Below the pieces are notes generated by a model. The model ran no database searches. It was given only the letters and a program-made list of their open reading frames with translations, and had not been told where the DNA came from. Of a stretch of 64,000 bases of DNA, positions 49,633 through 57,384 are shown piece after piece. The DNA is from Acinetobacter gandensis (GTDB taxonomy: Bacteria; Pseudomonadota; Gammaproteobacteria; Pseudomonadales; Moraxellaceae): NCBI RefSeq assembly GCF_001678755.1, contig NZ_LZDS01000026.1, positions 207,534-271,533 on the forward strand, in the 5' to 3' direction. Position numbers and translations under genes: made by a program. Numbering within the stretch: position 1 is the first letter of the stretch; each line of letters opens with the position of its first letter.

Positions 49633-50424
49633 ATGCAGCACAAAGTAATGGTCTCTTTATGTTTGGTTTTTCTTATAGGATGTACACCTAAAGAAAAATC
49701 ATATATTCCTCAGGAAGGAGATCTAGTGACATGGAAACAGAATCCACAATTGATAGTTAAAGCGAAACTTGGACTGAGACGAGAACATATACCTGATCAA
49801 TTTGATTATGAGTTTTATAGACCTGCACGAGAACACTATTTAGGTCAATTTCCAATTGATTATACACCTGAAAAATTTGAACCTATTGCACAACAAGAAG
49901 CTGACAGTTTGCCGATGCCTGATTCGAATCGACAATTACAGTTTGATTTAAAATTAAGCAATTTAGATTTTCAAGCAACAGATGGCTATTTACCTGATCA
50001 TGATGACCAAGTGAGAGTCAGGATCGAAGGTCTTACCATAGATATGCGAGCTGAGAAATTAGACACATATAAGACATTTTTACAAAGGAAAGAATTTTTT
50101 AAGAAAAATTCAAAATTTGAAAAATATGGTCTGACTTGTTACCCAAAAAAAGTGGCTGATAATTTCTATGGTTGTTATGGGAAATCCAAAGAACAGGATG
50201 TTGCTGGTGTTTTATTGGATGTAGTTGCTTTAGAAAATACGGTAGATAATCGATTTGTTCAAATTAGAGGAGAGAGTTATGAGCCCAATAAATATGGCGG
50301 TATATGGGTTCAGTGGGAAACGAATTTAAATAATTGGGACAAATGGCAAGAGATAGATAGTGCAATTTGGCGCTTATTAGGTACATGGAACTCTGCTCCA
50401 TCACCTCAAAAACTAACTAAATAG
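49633..50424 (+). CDS. Hypothetical lipoprotein, 263 aa (cassette 2)
   Basis: Only gene between sites 3 and 4. Lipoprotein signal ending FLIGC (Cys17). Mature part is hydrophilic, rich in aromatic and acidic residues, with two Cys near LTCYPKKVADNFYGCYG that may pair. ATG at 49633 with an AGAGAAAA site. No family recognised; the periplasmic lipoprotein form recalls immunity proteins of secreted effectors, which is only a guess. Confidence 0.7.
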   Translation: MQHKVMVSLCLVFLIGCTPKEKSYIPQEGDLVTWKQNPQLIVKAKLGLRREHIPDQFDYEFYRPAREHYLGQFPIDYTPEKFEPIAQQEADSLPMPDSNRQLQFDLKLSNLDFQATDGYLPDHDDQVRVRIEGLTIDMRAEKLDTYKTFLQRKEFFKKNSKFEKYGLTCYPKKVADNFYGCYGKSKEQDVAGVLLDVVALENTVDNRFVQIRGESYEPNKYGGIWVQWETNLNNWDKWQEIDSAIWRLLGTWNSAPSPQKLTK

Positions 50425-50430
50425 TTCCCC

Positions 50431-50458
50431 ATTTAACATAATGGCGGTTATACGAAAT
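50431..50458 (-). other. pdif site 4 (XerD to XerC)
   Basis: ATTTAACATAA, spacer TGGCGG, TTATACGAAAT. Confidence 0.9.
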
Positions 50459-50535
50459 TTAAAAACCTAGGCATTGACCTAGGTGTTAAATTTAAAAAAA
50501 TATATAAAAATTAAGGTTATAGTCTCAATTTTAGA
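50459..50535. repeat. 77-bp inter-cassette spacer, copy B
   Basis: Same length and layout as copy A. Stem ACCTAGG with CCTAGGT (50465-50484) around CATTGA. Confidence 0.8.
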
Positions 50536-50563
50536 AGTTCGCATAACGTGTATTATGTTAATT
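50536..50563 (+). other. pdif site 5 (XerC to XerD), overlaps the leuA stop codon
   Basis: AGTTCGCATAA, spacer CGTGTA, TTATGTTAATT. The XerD half, read on the minus strand, encodes the final Leu-Thr-stop of leuA. Confidence 0.9.
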
Positions 50564-52250
50564 GTAGACTTTCTAAATAATTAAATTTGTACGACTTAGA
50601 AAACGCATTCAATAGTGCTTGAATAGATGCTGTAGCAATATCGGTATCAATTGCTATTCCCCAATACGCATGCCCTCTAGAGTCTATACAACGAATATAA
50701 CTAATAGACCGACTACTACTCTGCTTTCCTAAAGTATGTTCTGAATACTCAGCAATCGTTATTTTACAAGGCCATTTCATATTTAAAGCATTGACTGATG
50801 CAGATAACAACCCATTTCCACAACCTACAAGATTGATAATCTCATCTTTTAACTCAATAGATATTTTAACTTCATAAATATCATCTTTTTTACTTGATTG
50901 ATAATTTACAAGTTTAAAATCACAGCCCTCCACGCTGATTCCATATTCTTCTCTAAATACTGTCCAAATTTCAGCATGAGATAATTCTTTCTGATTATTA
51001 TCTGTCAGCTTTTGCACGATTTGGCTAAAATCTTTTTGTAAATTTGGTGGTAAATCTATGCCATGATTCTGCTGTAATATCCATGCAGCACCGCTTTTAC
51101 CCGACTGACTATTGACACGAATGACTGCCTCATAACTGCATCCTAAATCAACTGGATCTATAGGCAAATAAGGAACTTCCCAAAATGAATGATATTGGGT
51201 ACTTCTGGCTTGAAAACCTTTTTTAATCGCATCCTGATGGCTACCTGAAAAAGCAGTAAAAACCAACTCACCGACATAAGGATGCCGTGGATGAATAGGA
51301 AGTTCATTACATTCTTTCACGATTTCAGCCACTTTTTTAATATCGGAAAAATCAAGTTCGGGTGAAACACCTTGTGTGTACATATTCAAAGCAATGTTCA
51401 CAAGATCTACATTTCCTGTACGTTCACCATTACCAAATAGACAACCCTCAACACGGTCTGCACCTGCGAGTAATGCAAGTTCAGCTGTAGCAACGCCTGT
51501 CCCTCTATCATTATGTGGATGCACACTAATACAGACCTGATTTCTTCTAGAGAAATGTTTACAGAAGTATTCAATTTGATCAGCAAAAATATTAGGAGTG
51601 CTCACCTCGACAGTCGTGGGCAAGTTAATAATCATTGGATTCTCAGGACTCGGATCCCATACTTGAGCGACTGCTTCACAAATTTCTAGAGCGAATTCAA
51701 TCTCGGTAAAGCAAAAAGTCTCTGGAGAATATTCATACGTCCATTTTGTTTCTGGATACTGTTCACATAAGGATTTAACCTGCTTGGTTGATGCAAGGGC
51801 TAACTCGATCACTTCCTGTTTAGTCTTTTGAAATACGATTCTACGGAAGACTTCTGCCGTGGCATTGTAAACATGAACAATCGCTTGCTTTACTCCAGTT
51901 AAAGACTCAAAGGTTCTTTCAATTAAGTCGGATCTGGCTTGGGTCATGACTTGAATACAAACATCATTTGGTATTTGGTTATTTTCAATAAGGTATCGTA
52001 CAAAATTAAAATCCGTTTCTGATGCAGCTGGAAATGCAACTTCAATCTGTTTTAACCCACATTCCACCAGTAACTGGAAAAATTTTAGCTTTCTATGATG
52101 ATCCATAGGATTCGCCAATGCCTGATTTCCATCTCTTAAATCAGTAGAACACCAAACAGGAGCAGTCGTAATTTTTTGACTTGGCCAAGTTCTCTCTGAA
52201 AAATCTAAAAATTCAAATGGGCGATATTTGTTTTGAGGGTGGCTTAACAT
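50553..52250 (-). CDS. leuA: 2-isopropylmalate synthase (cassette 3)
   Basis: 565 aa, full length for the long type of LeuA. Condenses acetyl-CoA with 2-oxoisovalerate, first step of leucine synthesis. Catalytic TIM barrel with WCSTDLRDGNQAL, HVYNAT, the metal-binding SVHPHNDRGTG and GCLFGNGERTGNVDL; C-terminal regulatory dimer domain with the GCGNGLLSASVNAL segment. Lies between pdif sites 5 and 6 with an AraC gene upstream; its stop codon is inside site 5. No other leu genes are adjacent, so it may be a second, differently regulated copy or a relocated one. Confidence 0.93.
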   Translation of the reverse strand: MLSHPQNKYRPFEFLDFSERTWPSQKITTAPVWCSTDLRDGNQALANPMDHHRKLKFFQLLVECGLKQIEVAFPAASETDFNFVRYLIENNQIPNDVCIQVMTQARSDLIERTFESLTGVKQAIVHVYNATAEVFRRIVFQKTKQEVIELALASTKQVKSLCEQYPETKWTYEYSPETFCFTEIEFALEICEAVAQVWDPSPENPMIINLPTTVEVSTPNIFADQIEYFCKHFSRRNQVCISVHPHNDRGTGVATAELALLAGADRVEGCLFGNGERTGNVDLVNIALNMYTQGVSPELDFSDIKKVAEIVKECNELPIHPRHPYVGELVFTAFSGSHQDAIKKGFQARSTQYHSFWEVPYLPIDPVDLGCSYEAVIRVNSQSGKSGAAWILQQNHGIDLPPNLQKDFSQIVQKLTDNNQKELSHAEIWTVFREEYGISVEGCDFKLVNYQSSKKDDIYEVKISIELKDEIINLVGCGNGLLSASVNALNMKWPCKITIAEYSEHTLGKQSSSRSISYIRCIDSRGHAYWGIAIDTDIATASIQALLNAFSKSYKFNYLESLQLT

Positions 52251-52344
52251 GATGTGCTCCTATTGTTTGAATCACATCATCATGAAGCATCACTTTTTGT
52301 CTTTCTTTCGACTTAAAGACAAATACTATCGATAAAAAGACATT

Positions 52345-52377
52345 ATCTAATCTAAATCTAATCTAAATCTAATCTGA
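52345..52377. repeat. Short tandem repeat after the AraC gene
   Basis: Three copies of an 11-bp unit ATCTAATCTAA (third ends TGA) in a row, overlapping the AraC stop codon at 52369. Confidence 0.8.
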
Positions 52378-53133
52378 TTTTTTCTTCATATATTCTGTAG
52401 GTGTCATGCCCATTTGTCTTTTAAACATATAAGAAAAAGCACTGGGGCTCTCATAGCCTAAATCTAAAGCAATATTGAGTATCGGCTTTCTCATTTCCAA
52501 ATCAGTTAAGGCTTGTAGCAATTTTGCTTGCTTCAGCCATACACTAAAATTCATATTGAGTTCTTTTTGGAAAAGCCTTGAAAGTGTTTTAGAGCTTAAG
52601 GCATGCTGTCCGGCAACTATCTCTAAATGGTTGGTTTTGGAGAGATCAACTTTGATATTTTCACAAATTTCTTTGAGTATCTCTGACCTTGGTTCCGGCA
52701 AACGGAATGGAATTTGTTCTAAAAAGCGTAATTCATCTAATATGAGTTCCAAAAGCCGTTCGTTTCTAGTGTGAGGTAAGACTTCTTCTTTTATCTGTAC
52801 AGCCTGATTAATAAGTTCTGACAGAAGTTTTGGAATAGCAATAACACTACATTGCGTATTGAAATCAGCACGGGCAAAGGGATCAACAAATATTCCTCGA
52901 GCCTCCACATTACCAAATATCTTGATTGAATGTTTTTTGTTTTGAGGTATCCAAATACCTTTAGATGGAGGGATGACCCATATTCCTTCTGATGTTCGAA
53001 CATGAATGACTCCAGAGAGAGTATGTAGTAACTGGATTCTGTCATGTTGATGAGTCCCCTCTACATATCCATCAGCATACGATTGTGCATAAGCATAAAC
53101 TGGATAATTGAGCTGACCATGAGAATAATGCAC
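52369..53133 (-). CDS. AraC-family transcriptional regulator (cassette 3)
   Basis: 254 aa. N-terminal cupin-like sensing domain (THQHDRIQLLHTLSGVIHV, PPSKGIWIPQNKKHSI), then two C-terminal HTH motifs (about 170-250) ending SPSAFSYMFKRQMGMTPTEY. Resembles the NimR subgroup, which often controls neighbouring transporters. Same strand as leuA, 118 bp upstream of it, in the same pdif cassette; it probably controls leuA or itself. Confidence 0.9.
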   Translation of the reverse strand: MHYSHGQLNYPVYAYAQSYADGYVEGTHQHDRIQLLHTLSGVIHVRTSEGIWVIPPSKGIWIPQNKKHSIKIFGNVEARGIFVDPFARADFNTQCSVIAIPKLLSELINQAVQIKEEVLPHTRNERLLELILDELRFLEQIPFRLPEPRSEILKEICENIKVDLSKTNHLEIVAGQHALSSKTLSRLFQKELNMNFSVWLKQAKLLQALTDLEMRKPILNIALDLGYESPSAFSYMFKRQMGMTPTEYMKKKSD

Positions 53134-53205
53134 TATAAATATCTCTTAAGCTTGAGGAAGTATTTTATATGATTGATAAAGAATAAATCATTAAGGGTAA
53201 TTCCC

Positions 53206-53233
53206 ATTTAACATAATGGCGATTATACGCAAT
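53206..53233 (-). other. pdif site 6 (XerD to XerC)
   Basis: ATTTAACATAA, spacer TGGCGA, TTATACGCAAT. Confidence 0.9.
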
Positions 53234-53295
53234 ACACTTGTATATTAATTTAAATATCAACTACTTAATAAAAATAGAAAAATCCAAAAATGCCC

Positions 53296-53328
53296 AAAAA
53301 GCCGACTTTGAAACAAGTCGGCTTTTTT
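53296..53328. terminator. Bidirectional hairpin terminator
   Basis: AAAAAGCCGACTT pairs with AAGTCGGCTTTTT around TGAAAC. No gene ends directly at it. Confidence 0.8.
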
Positions 53329-53509
53329 ATGATCGATTTTGATAGTTTTTGCCAAGAAAATTGGCTAAAAAATGATCAATTTAGCAATCAGTGCCCATTT
53401 CATACGGATCCAGGTTCCAAAACTATCCCCAATTGCTGGGGATAAAATTTAGGCTATTTTGTACGCTTTGGCTCACATAAAACTCGGCCCTTTACGGCTA
53501 TCCAGGATA

Positions 53510-53655
53510 GGTGAATTTTCCTATGATGAAGTCATAGAGAACAGGATGTTCCAAACAACAAGAATAAGAAAGATCGCACCAGGAGCGTGAGGTAAGACAG
53601 GAGTCATACCTAGCAACCCAATATGAGAAACCCCGGCAGGATGCTGGGGTTTTTT
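53510..53655 (+). ncRNA. Candidate small RNA ending in a Rho-independent terminator
   Basis: Non-coding stretch with ordered local pairings (for example CTATGATGAAGTCATAG near 53521) and a clear terminator: AAACCCC paired with GGGGTTT at 53628-53651, followed by T6. An upstream hairpin TATCCCC with GGGGATA lies at 53424-53444. No open frame explains it. It has the look of the multi-copy C4-antisense-like small RNAs reported from Acinetobacter baumannii, but I compared from memory only. On the opposite strand to HigBA, ending just after higA. Confidence 0.45.
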
Positions 53656-53669
53656 ATTATCTAAAATAT

Positions 53670-53942
53670 TTAGATCAAAGTTGGATGGGCATCCAGAATG
53701 CGAATTAAAGTCGCTGCAGGACCAGTCGGATAGCGTCGGCCTTGTTCCCAGTTCTGTAGCGTTCTCGCGCTAATATGCAAACGTGCAGCAAACTCTGCTT
53801 GCGTTAATCCAGTTTTCTCACGTACTTCTTTAATATCTGGCAATTCAAGCTCTGTGACTCGACTGGCCTTTATCTCATTACGTTTGATGGCACCAGCTTC
53901 TTTGATTGAAGCAACCAGGTCATCAAATAAGTTGTTATCCAT
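53670..53942 (-). CDS. higA: Antitoxin, HigA/NadS-like Xre-family
   Basis: 90 aa. Cro/C1 HTH at about residues 38-75 (REKTGLTQAEFAARLHIS, RTLQNWEQGRR). Downstream partner of the RelE-like toxin, overlapping its end by 8 bp. The toxin-first order is that of HigBA. It neutralises the toxin and probably represses the pair. Confidence 0.9.
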   Translation of the reverse strand: MDNNLFDDLVASIKEAGAIKRNEIKASRVTELELPDIKEVREKTGLTQAEFAARLHISARTLQNWEQGRRYPTGPAATLIRILDAHPTLI

Positions 53943-54255
53943 GAAATTGCTCCTTTACTAATTGACGCAGGATCGATGTTTCTTTGTCTGTCAGATTATC
54001 TTTCACAGACTTTGGATAAGCCACCAGGAAAAATATCTGATCATCTTCTGTGACCCAATAATAGATCACCCGAATGCCGCCGCTTTTACCTTTATTGCCT
54101 TGAGTACAGCGTACTTTACGAATTCCACCACCATTCTTGATTAAGTCACCTTTATCAGGTTGTACCAAAAGATCTTGCTGGAGCTGACGATACTCTTCAT
54201 CACTTACAAGCTCTTTAATTTGCTTGGTAAAAACACTGGTTTCAATGAATAACAT
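53935..54255 (-). CDS. higB: Toxin, HigB/RelE-superfamily mRNA interferase
   Basis: 106 aa. RelE-fold pattern: ETSVFTKQIKELVSDEEYRQLQ, GIRKVRCTQGNKGKSGGIRVIYYW, then a Phe/Leu-rich strand and KDNLTDKETSIL. Cleaves mRNA at ribosomes in characterised relatives. First gene of the pair; lies between pdif sites 6 and 7 and may stabilise the array against loss. Confidence 0.9.
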   Translation of the reverse strand: MLFIETSVFTKQIKELVSDEEYRQLQQDLLVQPDKGDLIKNGGGIRKVRCTQGNKGKSGGIRVIYYWVTEDDQIFFLVAYPKSVKDNLTDKETSILRQLVKEQFHG

Positions 54256-54307
54256 GAGCTCAAGTACGTCAATGGCGTATAAGAATTTTAGCAGTTTTAG
54301 AATAAAA

Positions 54308-54332
54308 AAACGAGAGCTGTAGGCTCTCGTTT
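54308..54332. terminator. Hairpin terminator abutting pdif site 7
   Basis: AAACGAGAGC pairs with GCTCTCGTTT around TGTAG; its last four bases are also the first four of the XerC half of site 7. Confidence 0.8.
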
Positions 54333-54356
54333 CGCATAATCAGTATTATGTTAATT
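54329..54356 (+). other. pdif site 7 (XerC to XerD)
   Basis: GTTTCGCATAA, spacer TCAGTA, TTATGTTAATT. The spacer differs from the CGTGTA/GGTGTA of the other forward sites. Confidence 0.88.
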
Positions 54357-54456
54357 TTAGAATATCTATAAAAATATAAAATTAGTTCTTCTAGTCAATG
54401 AACTAAAAACAGATGTAAGTTACAAATAAATGGAATTGGAATAAGGACTTATAAAA

Positions 54457-54948
54457 ATGAAAATTGATTTGAATAACTGGAAAATAATTAAAGATGTTTT
54501 TATTAAAGCGCAAAAAGCAAATATGCATGTAAATATTGCTAGCGTATCTATCGAGGGAATACCTAACATTACTCCAATAGGAACAGTTTTCTTGAATGAT
54601 GATGGAACAGGTTTTCTGTTTGATTCATTTTCTCATCAATTAGCAGAAAATCTAAAACAAAATAAAAATGTTTGTATCTGTGCTGTGAACTCAAGCAAAG
54701 TTTTTTGGTTATCGTCATTCATTAAAGGGCAATTTAACTCTCATCCTGGTGTAAGACTCTATGGTGAGCTTGGGGATTTAAGACCTGCAACAGAACAAGA
54801 AAAATTAAAAGTAAATCTGCGTATTCAATCTTTAAAGTGGACGAAAGGCAGTAAATTAATTTGGTCTGATTTTACTCATGTTAGAGAGTTTAAGGTTAAT
54901 AACTATAGATGGATAAAATATCCTAATATGATGGATCATTTAACATAA
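54457..54948 (+). CDS. Pyridoxamine 5'-phosphate oxidase-like flavin-binding protein (cassette 4)
   Basis: 163 aa. Split-barrel flavin-reductase fold: VNIASVSIEGIPNITPIGTV and NKNVCICAVN are the two strands that hold FMN or a deazaflavin in this family. Alone between pdif sites 7 and 8. Its last codons CAT-TTA-ACA-TAA lie in site 8, so its stop comes from the XerD half. ATG at 54457 follows AAGGACTT. Cofactor and role unknown. Confidence 0.75.
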   Translation: MKIDLNNWKIIKDVFIKAQKANMHVNIASVSIEGIPNITPIGTVFLNDDGTGFLFDSFSHQLAENLKQNKNVCICAVNSSKVFWLSSFIKGQFNSHPGVRLYGELGDLRPATEQEKLKVNLRIQSLKWTKGSKLIWSDFTHVREFKVNNYRWIKYPNMMDHLT

Positions 54949-54965
54949 TGGTTGTTATACGCAAT
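54938..54965 (-). other. pdif site 8 (XerD to XerC), overlaps a gene's stop codon
   Basis: ATTTAACATAA, spacer TGGTTG, TTATACGCAAT. Same spacer as site 2. Confidence 0.9.
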
Positions 54966-55041
54966 AAAAAAACCTGGGCACCAACCCAGGTCTAAATTTT
55001 AAAAAACAGATAAATATCAGTACAATAAACTCATTTTTCTA
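54966..55041. repeat. 76-bp inter-cassette spacer, copy C
   Basis: Stem ACCTGGG with CCCAGGT (54972-54991) around CACCAA. Compared with copies A and B one A-T pair has become G-C on both sides, a compensatory change. Confidence 0.8.
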
Positions 55042-55069
55042 ATTTCGCATAACGTGTATTATGTTAATT
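55042..55069 (+). other. pdif site 9 (XerC to XerD)
   Basis: ATTTCGCATAA, spacer CGTGTA, TTATGTTAATT. Left edge of the TIR/SLATT cassette. Confidence 0.9.
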
Positions 55070-55086
55070 TTAGGAAAACTTTAAGA

Positions 55087-55962
55087 TTAAGAAAAATGAT
55101 CTTTCCGTGCATACCACTGGGTATGTTCGCGTGAAAATGCATTTTCTGTATCGCCAACAAAATCAGAAAAAGCTTTTTCATTGTTTATTGGATATAAAAA
55201 ATAATCTATTTTAATCTGTGTTATTTCTGATGCTGTTAAAGAATATGATGTAGATAATTCAGAATATTTTTTCACCTGTATCCAGCCTACTAAACCTATA
55301 GCAGCTGTTACTATTATATCTGTTGGCCACACTTTCTCTTCTATATATCCTAATCTTGAAGCAGCCAAAACAAGAGCAATTATATTTAGAAAAATAACTA
55401 TTGAAAACAATAAATTAGATCTAAAATTATTTTTTCTTGAATTTTTCTTATACCAGCCTAATTGTGATTCAATTCTGTATGACAGATATGCAGATTTTCT
55501 TTTCTGTAAATTACCATTCCTCAATTCCTGCATTCGATATGAAATTAAATCTTCATTAATGTCAGCAGAAATTAAAAGCTTCAATTCTTGATTTTGGTTT
55601 GTTATTTTTTTAATTGAATTAACAAATTTAACCTTAGCAATATCATAATCTTCATGAAATGGTTCTGCTCTTGTTACAAAACGCCATGTAATAGTTCGAA
55701 TAGACTCAGCTAGAGATCTCGCTGAATACCACTTTCTATCTGGCTTATTCAGAAATAAGCCTAATGATGAAATTAAGACGCCTATAACAATAATAATTTG
55801 GAATGAAATAGTCCATTTTGAAACATTTGGATAAAGAGATATTCCAGTAAGAAGTATTAAGGACAAAATATGTGAAAAATAAAGAAGATAAAACCGATTC
55901 TGATATTTTGTTGAAAGCTTATCTGAAACCTGAAACCAATTAGGAAAATCTGTATCTTTCAT
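55087..55962 (-). CDS. SLATT/DUF4231 membrane protein, candidate defence effector (cassette 5)
   Basis: 291 aa. Four predicted membrane helices in two pairs: about 24-43 and 51-71, then 183-203 and 213-230, with a helical cytoplasmic stretch between. Family signatures: RKWYSARSLAESIRTITWRF (77-95), SYRIESQLGWY (161-171) and SREHTQWYARK near the end (277-287), the pattern of DUF4231 proteins. SLATT proteins are proposed pore-forming effectors of nucleotide-signalling immunity. Its ATG overlaps the TGA of the upstream TIR-like gene (ATGA), so the two are translated together. Role inferred from family and context. Confidence 0.8.
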   Translation of the reverse strand: MKDTDFPNWFQVSDKLSTKYQNRFYLLYFSHILSLILLTGISLYPNVSKWTISFQIIIVIGVLISSLGLFLNKPDRKWYSARSLAESIRTITWRFVTRAEPFHEDYDIAKVKFVNSIKKITNQNQELKLLISADINEDLISYRMQELRNGNLQKRKSAYLSYRIESQLGWYKKNSRKNNFRSNLLFSIVIFLNIIALVLAASRLGYIEEKVWPTDIIVTAAIGLVGWIQVKKYSELSTSYSLTASEITQIKIDYFLYPINNEKAFSDFVGDTENAFSREHTQWYARKDHFS

Positions 55963-56426
55963 AAGCCCAACTTTCTGTATGTAGCATCTGATAATACATA
56001 ATTTTTCCCAACCTCATGTTTAGGAATGTTTTCTAAACAATACATTAATGCTTTTTGCGAATATGGCAAGAAAACAAATCCTAAATCTTTAATAAAATCA
56101 GGGCATAAGCTATCAGATTTTCTAGAGTTATTAAGATTTAAAGCAAATAATCGACAACCCTTCTTGACCGCGCATTCAACTTCATACTTCACAAAAGTAG
56201 TTTTGAACTTTGTATCTTTACCTATCAACAGTACAAATGTGCTTACTGAATCAATTCTCTCCTTACAAATTCTCTTAATATATGGAATATTCTCAGAACG
56301 AATAGCAGTAGGTAATTGATAATCAATAAAAGTAAAATCTGTATGAGGGTTTTTTTTCCATGCTTTCATTAAATAATAGTGACTTATATCAGAACTACTG
56401 AAACTAAAAAAAACTTTTGATGTCAT
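55959..56426 (-). CDS. TIR-like protein of the ThsB/DUF1863 (MTH538) family (cassette 5)
   Basis: 155 aa. N-terminal KVFFSFSSSD matches the KRVFFSFHYQD start of Thoeris ThsB; then STFVLLIGKDT and FVKYEVECAVKKGCRLFALNL, where ThsB has VLIG and VRYEIMKSIEKGNKIIGIHI. Glu82 in KYEVE is the likely NADase Glu. ThsB-type TIRs make a cyclic ADP-ribose-like signal on phage infection. Here the gene is coupled to a SLATT protein instead of a ThsA, so a Thoeris-like sensor with another effector is proposed. Divergent from a second TIR gene, 93 bp away. Confidence 0.78.
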   Translation of the reverse strand: MTSKVFFSFSSSDISHYYLMKAWKKNPHTDFTFIDYQLPTAIRSENIPYIKRICKERIDSVSTFVLLIGKDTKFKTTFVKYEVECAVKKGCRLFALNLNNSRKSDSLCPDFIKDLGFVFLPYSQKALMYCLENIPKHEVGKNYVLSDATYRKLGL

Positions 56427-56519
56427 AACTTTTCTTTAAATGACTCATAAAATAATAATTCGTATATTAATATAAATATCAATATAATAATTAAAATTTA
56501 AAAATACTATTGAGATAAA

Positions 56520-57329
56520 ATGAAAGTTTTTTTGAGCTGGTCTGGAGACAAAAGTAAAGAAACGGCAGAACTATTAGATTCATGGATTAGATGTGTTTTA
56601 CAAGCAGTAGATCCTTGGATTTCAACTAAGCATATTGGTCGGGGCGCTCTTTGGTTTACTGAGGTTGCTGATCAACTTCAACATACTACTATAGGAATTA
56701 TTTGCTTAACAAAAGAGAACTTAAATAAGCCTTGGATTCTATTCGAAGCTGGATCTTTAGCCCGAGGTTTAACATCTTCTAGAGTATGCACATTTTTAGT
56801 AGATCTCCAACCTACAGATATTGAACCCCCTTTATCTCAGTTCAACCATACTCTTCCGAATAAAGAGAATATGAGAGCGTTAATAGATACATTAAATGAA
56901 TCCTTAAAAGAACATAAATTACGAGATGATATTCTGGAGACTGTTTTTGAAACTTATTGGCCTAAGTTTGAAAGCGATCTTGATGCTATTCTTGTGAGAT
57001 ATGCAAATGAGACCCCACAACCAGTCATTAGAACTGAAGAAAATATTTTGTTAGAATTATTGGAAACAACTAGAACTTTTGATAAAAGAATTAGAAATAT
57101 TGAATTATCCGTAAAAAATCAAGGTATTCATGGGAGAAATATGATTTCTCCAAACCAAGCTAAAAAAAGAATCTTTGAGATGCTAAGAGATGGTGTTCCT
57201 AAAGAAATAATTATTGAAAACCTTATAGAAAAAGGAGTTTCTCCACATTTTATTATTAAAGAGGTTAATGAAATTTCACGTGATATAGGTATAGATTCCA
57301 TTTCGGATAATATTAATAATCATATCTGA
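56520..57329 (+). CDS. TIR-domain protein with uncharacterised C-terminal region (cassette 5)
   Basis: 269 aa. TIR domain at about 1-145: KVFLSWSGDKSKETAELL at the start, GRGALWFTEVADQL, IGIICLTKENLNKPWILFEAG with candidate catalytic Glu76, then a SSRVCTFLVDL strand. The remaining 120 residues are mostly charged helix; residues 205-255 (KKRIFEMLRDGVPKEIIIENL) look like a small helical bundle. This TIR class is distinct from the ThsB-like one beside it. ATG preceded by GAGATAAA. Possible second sensor, NADase effector or regulator of the divergent pair. Confidence 0.8.
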   Translation: MKVFLSWSGDKSKETAELLDSWIRCVLQAVDPWISTKHIGRGALWFTEVADQLQHTTIGIICLTKENLNKPWILFEAGSLARGLTSSRVCTFLVDLQPTDIEPPLSQFNHTLPNKENMRALIDTLNESLKEHKLRDDILETVFETYWPKFESDLDAILVRYANETPQPVIRTEENILLELLETTRTFDKRIRNIELSVKNQGIHGRNMISPNQAKKRIFEMLRDGVPKEIIIENLIEKGVSPHFIIKEVNEISRDIGIDSISDNINNHI

Positions 57330-57384
57330 AAGAAAACTTTGAATTAGAACTTATTTAAAAATATAGCCCCCTAAGAAAGGGCCT

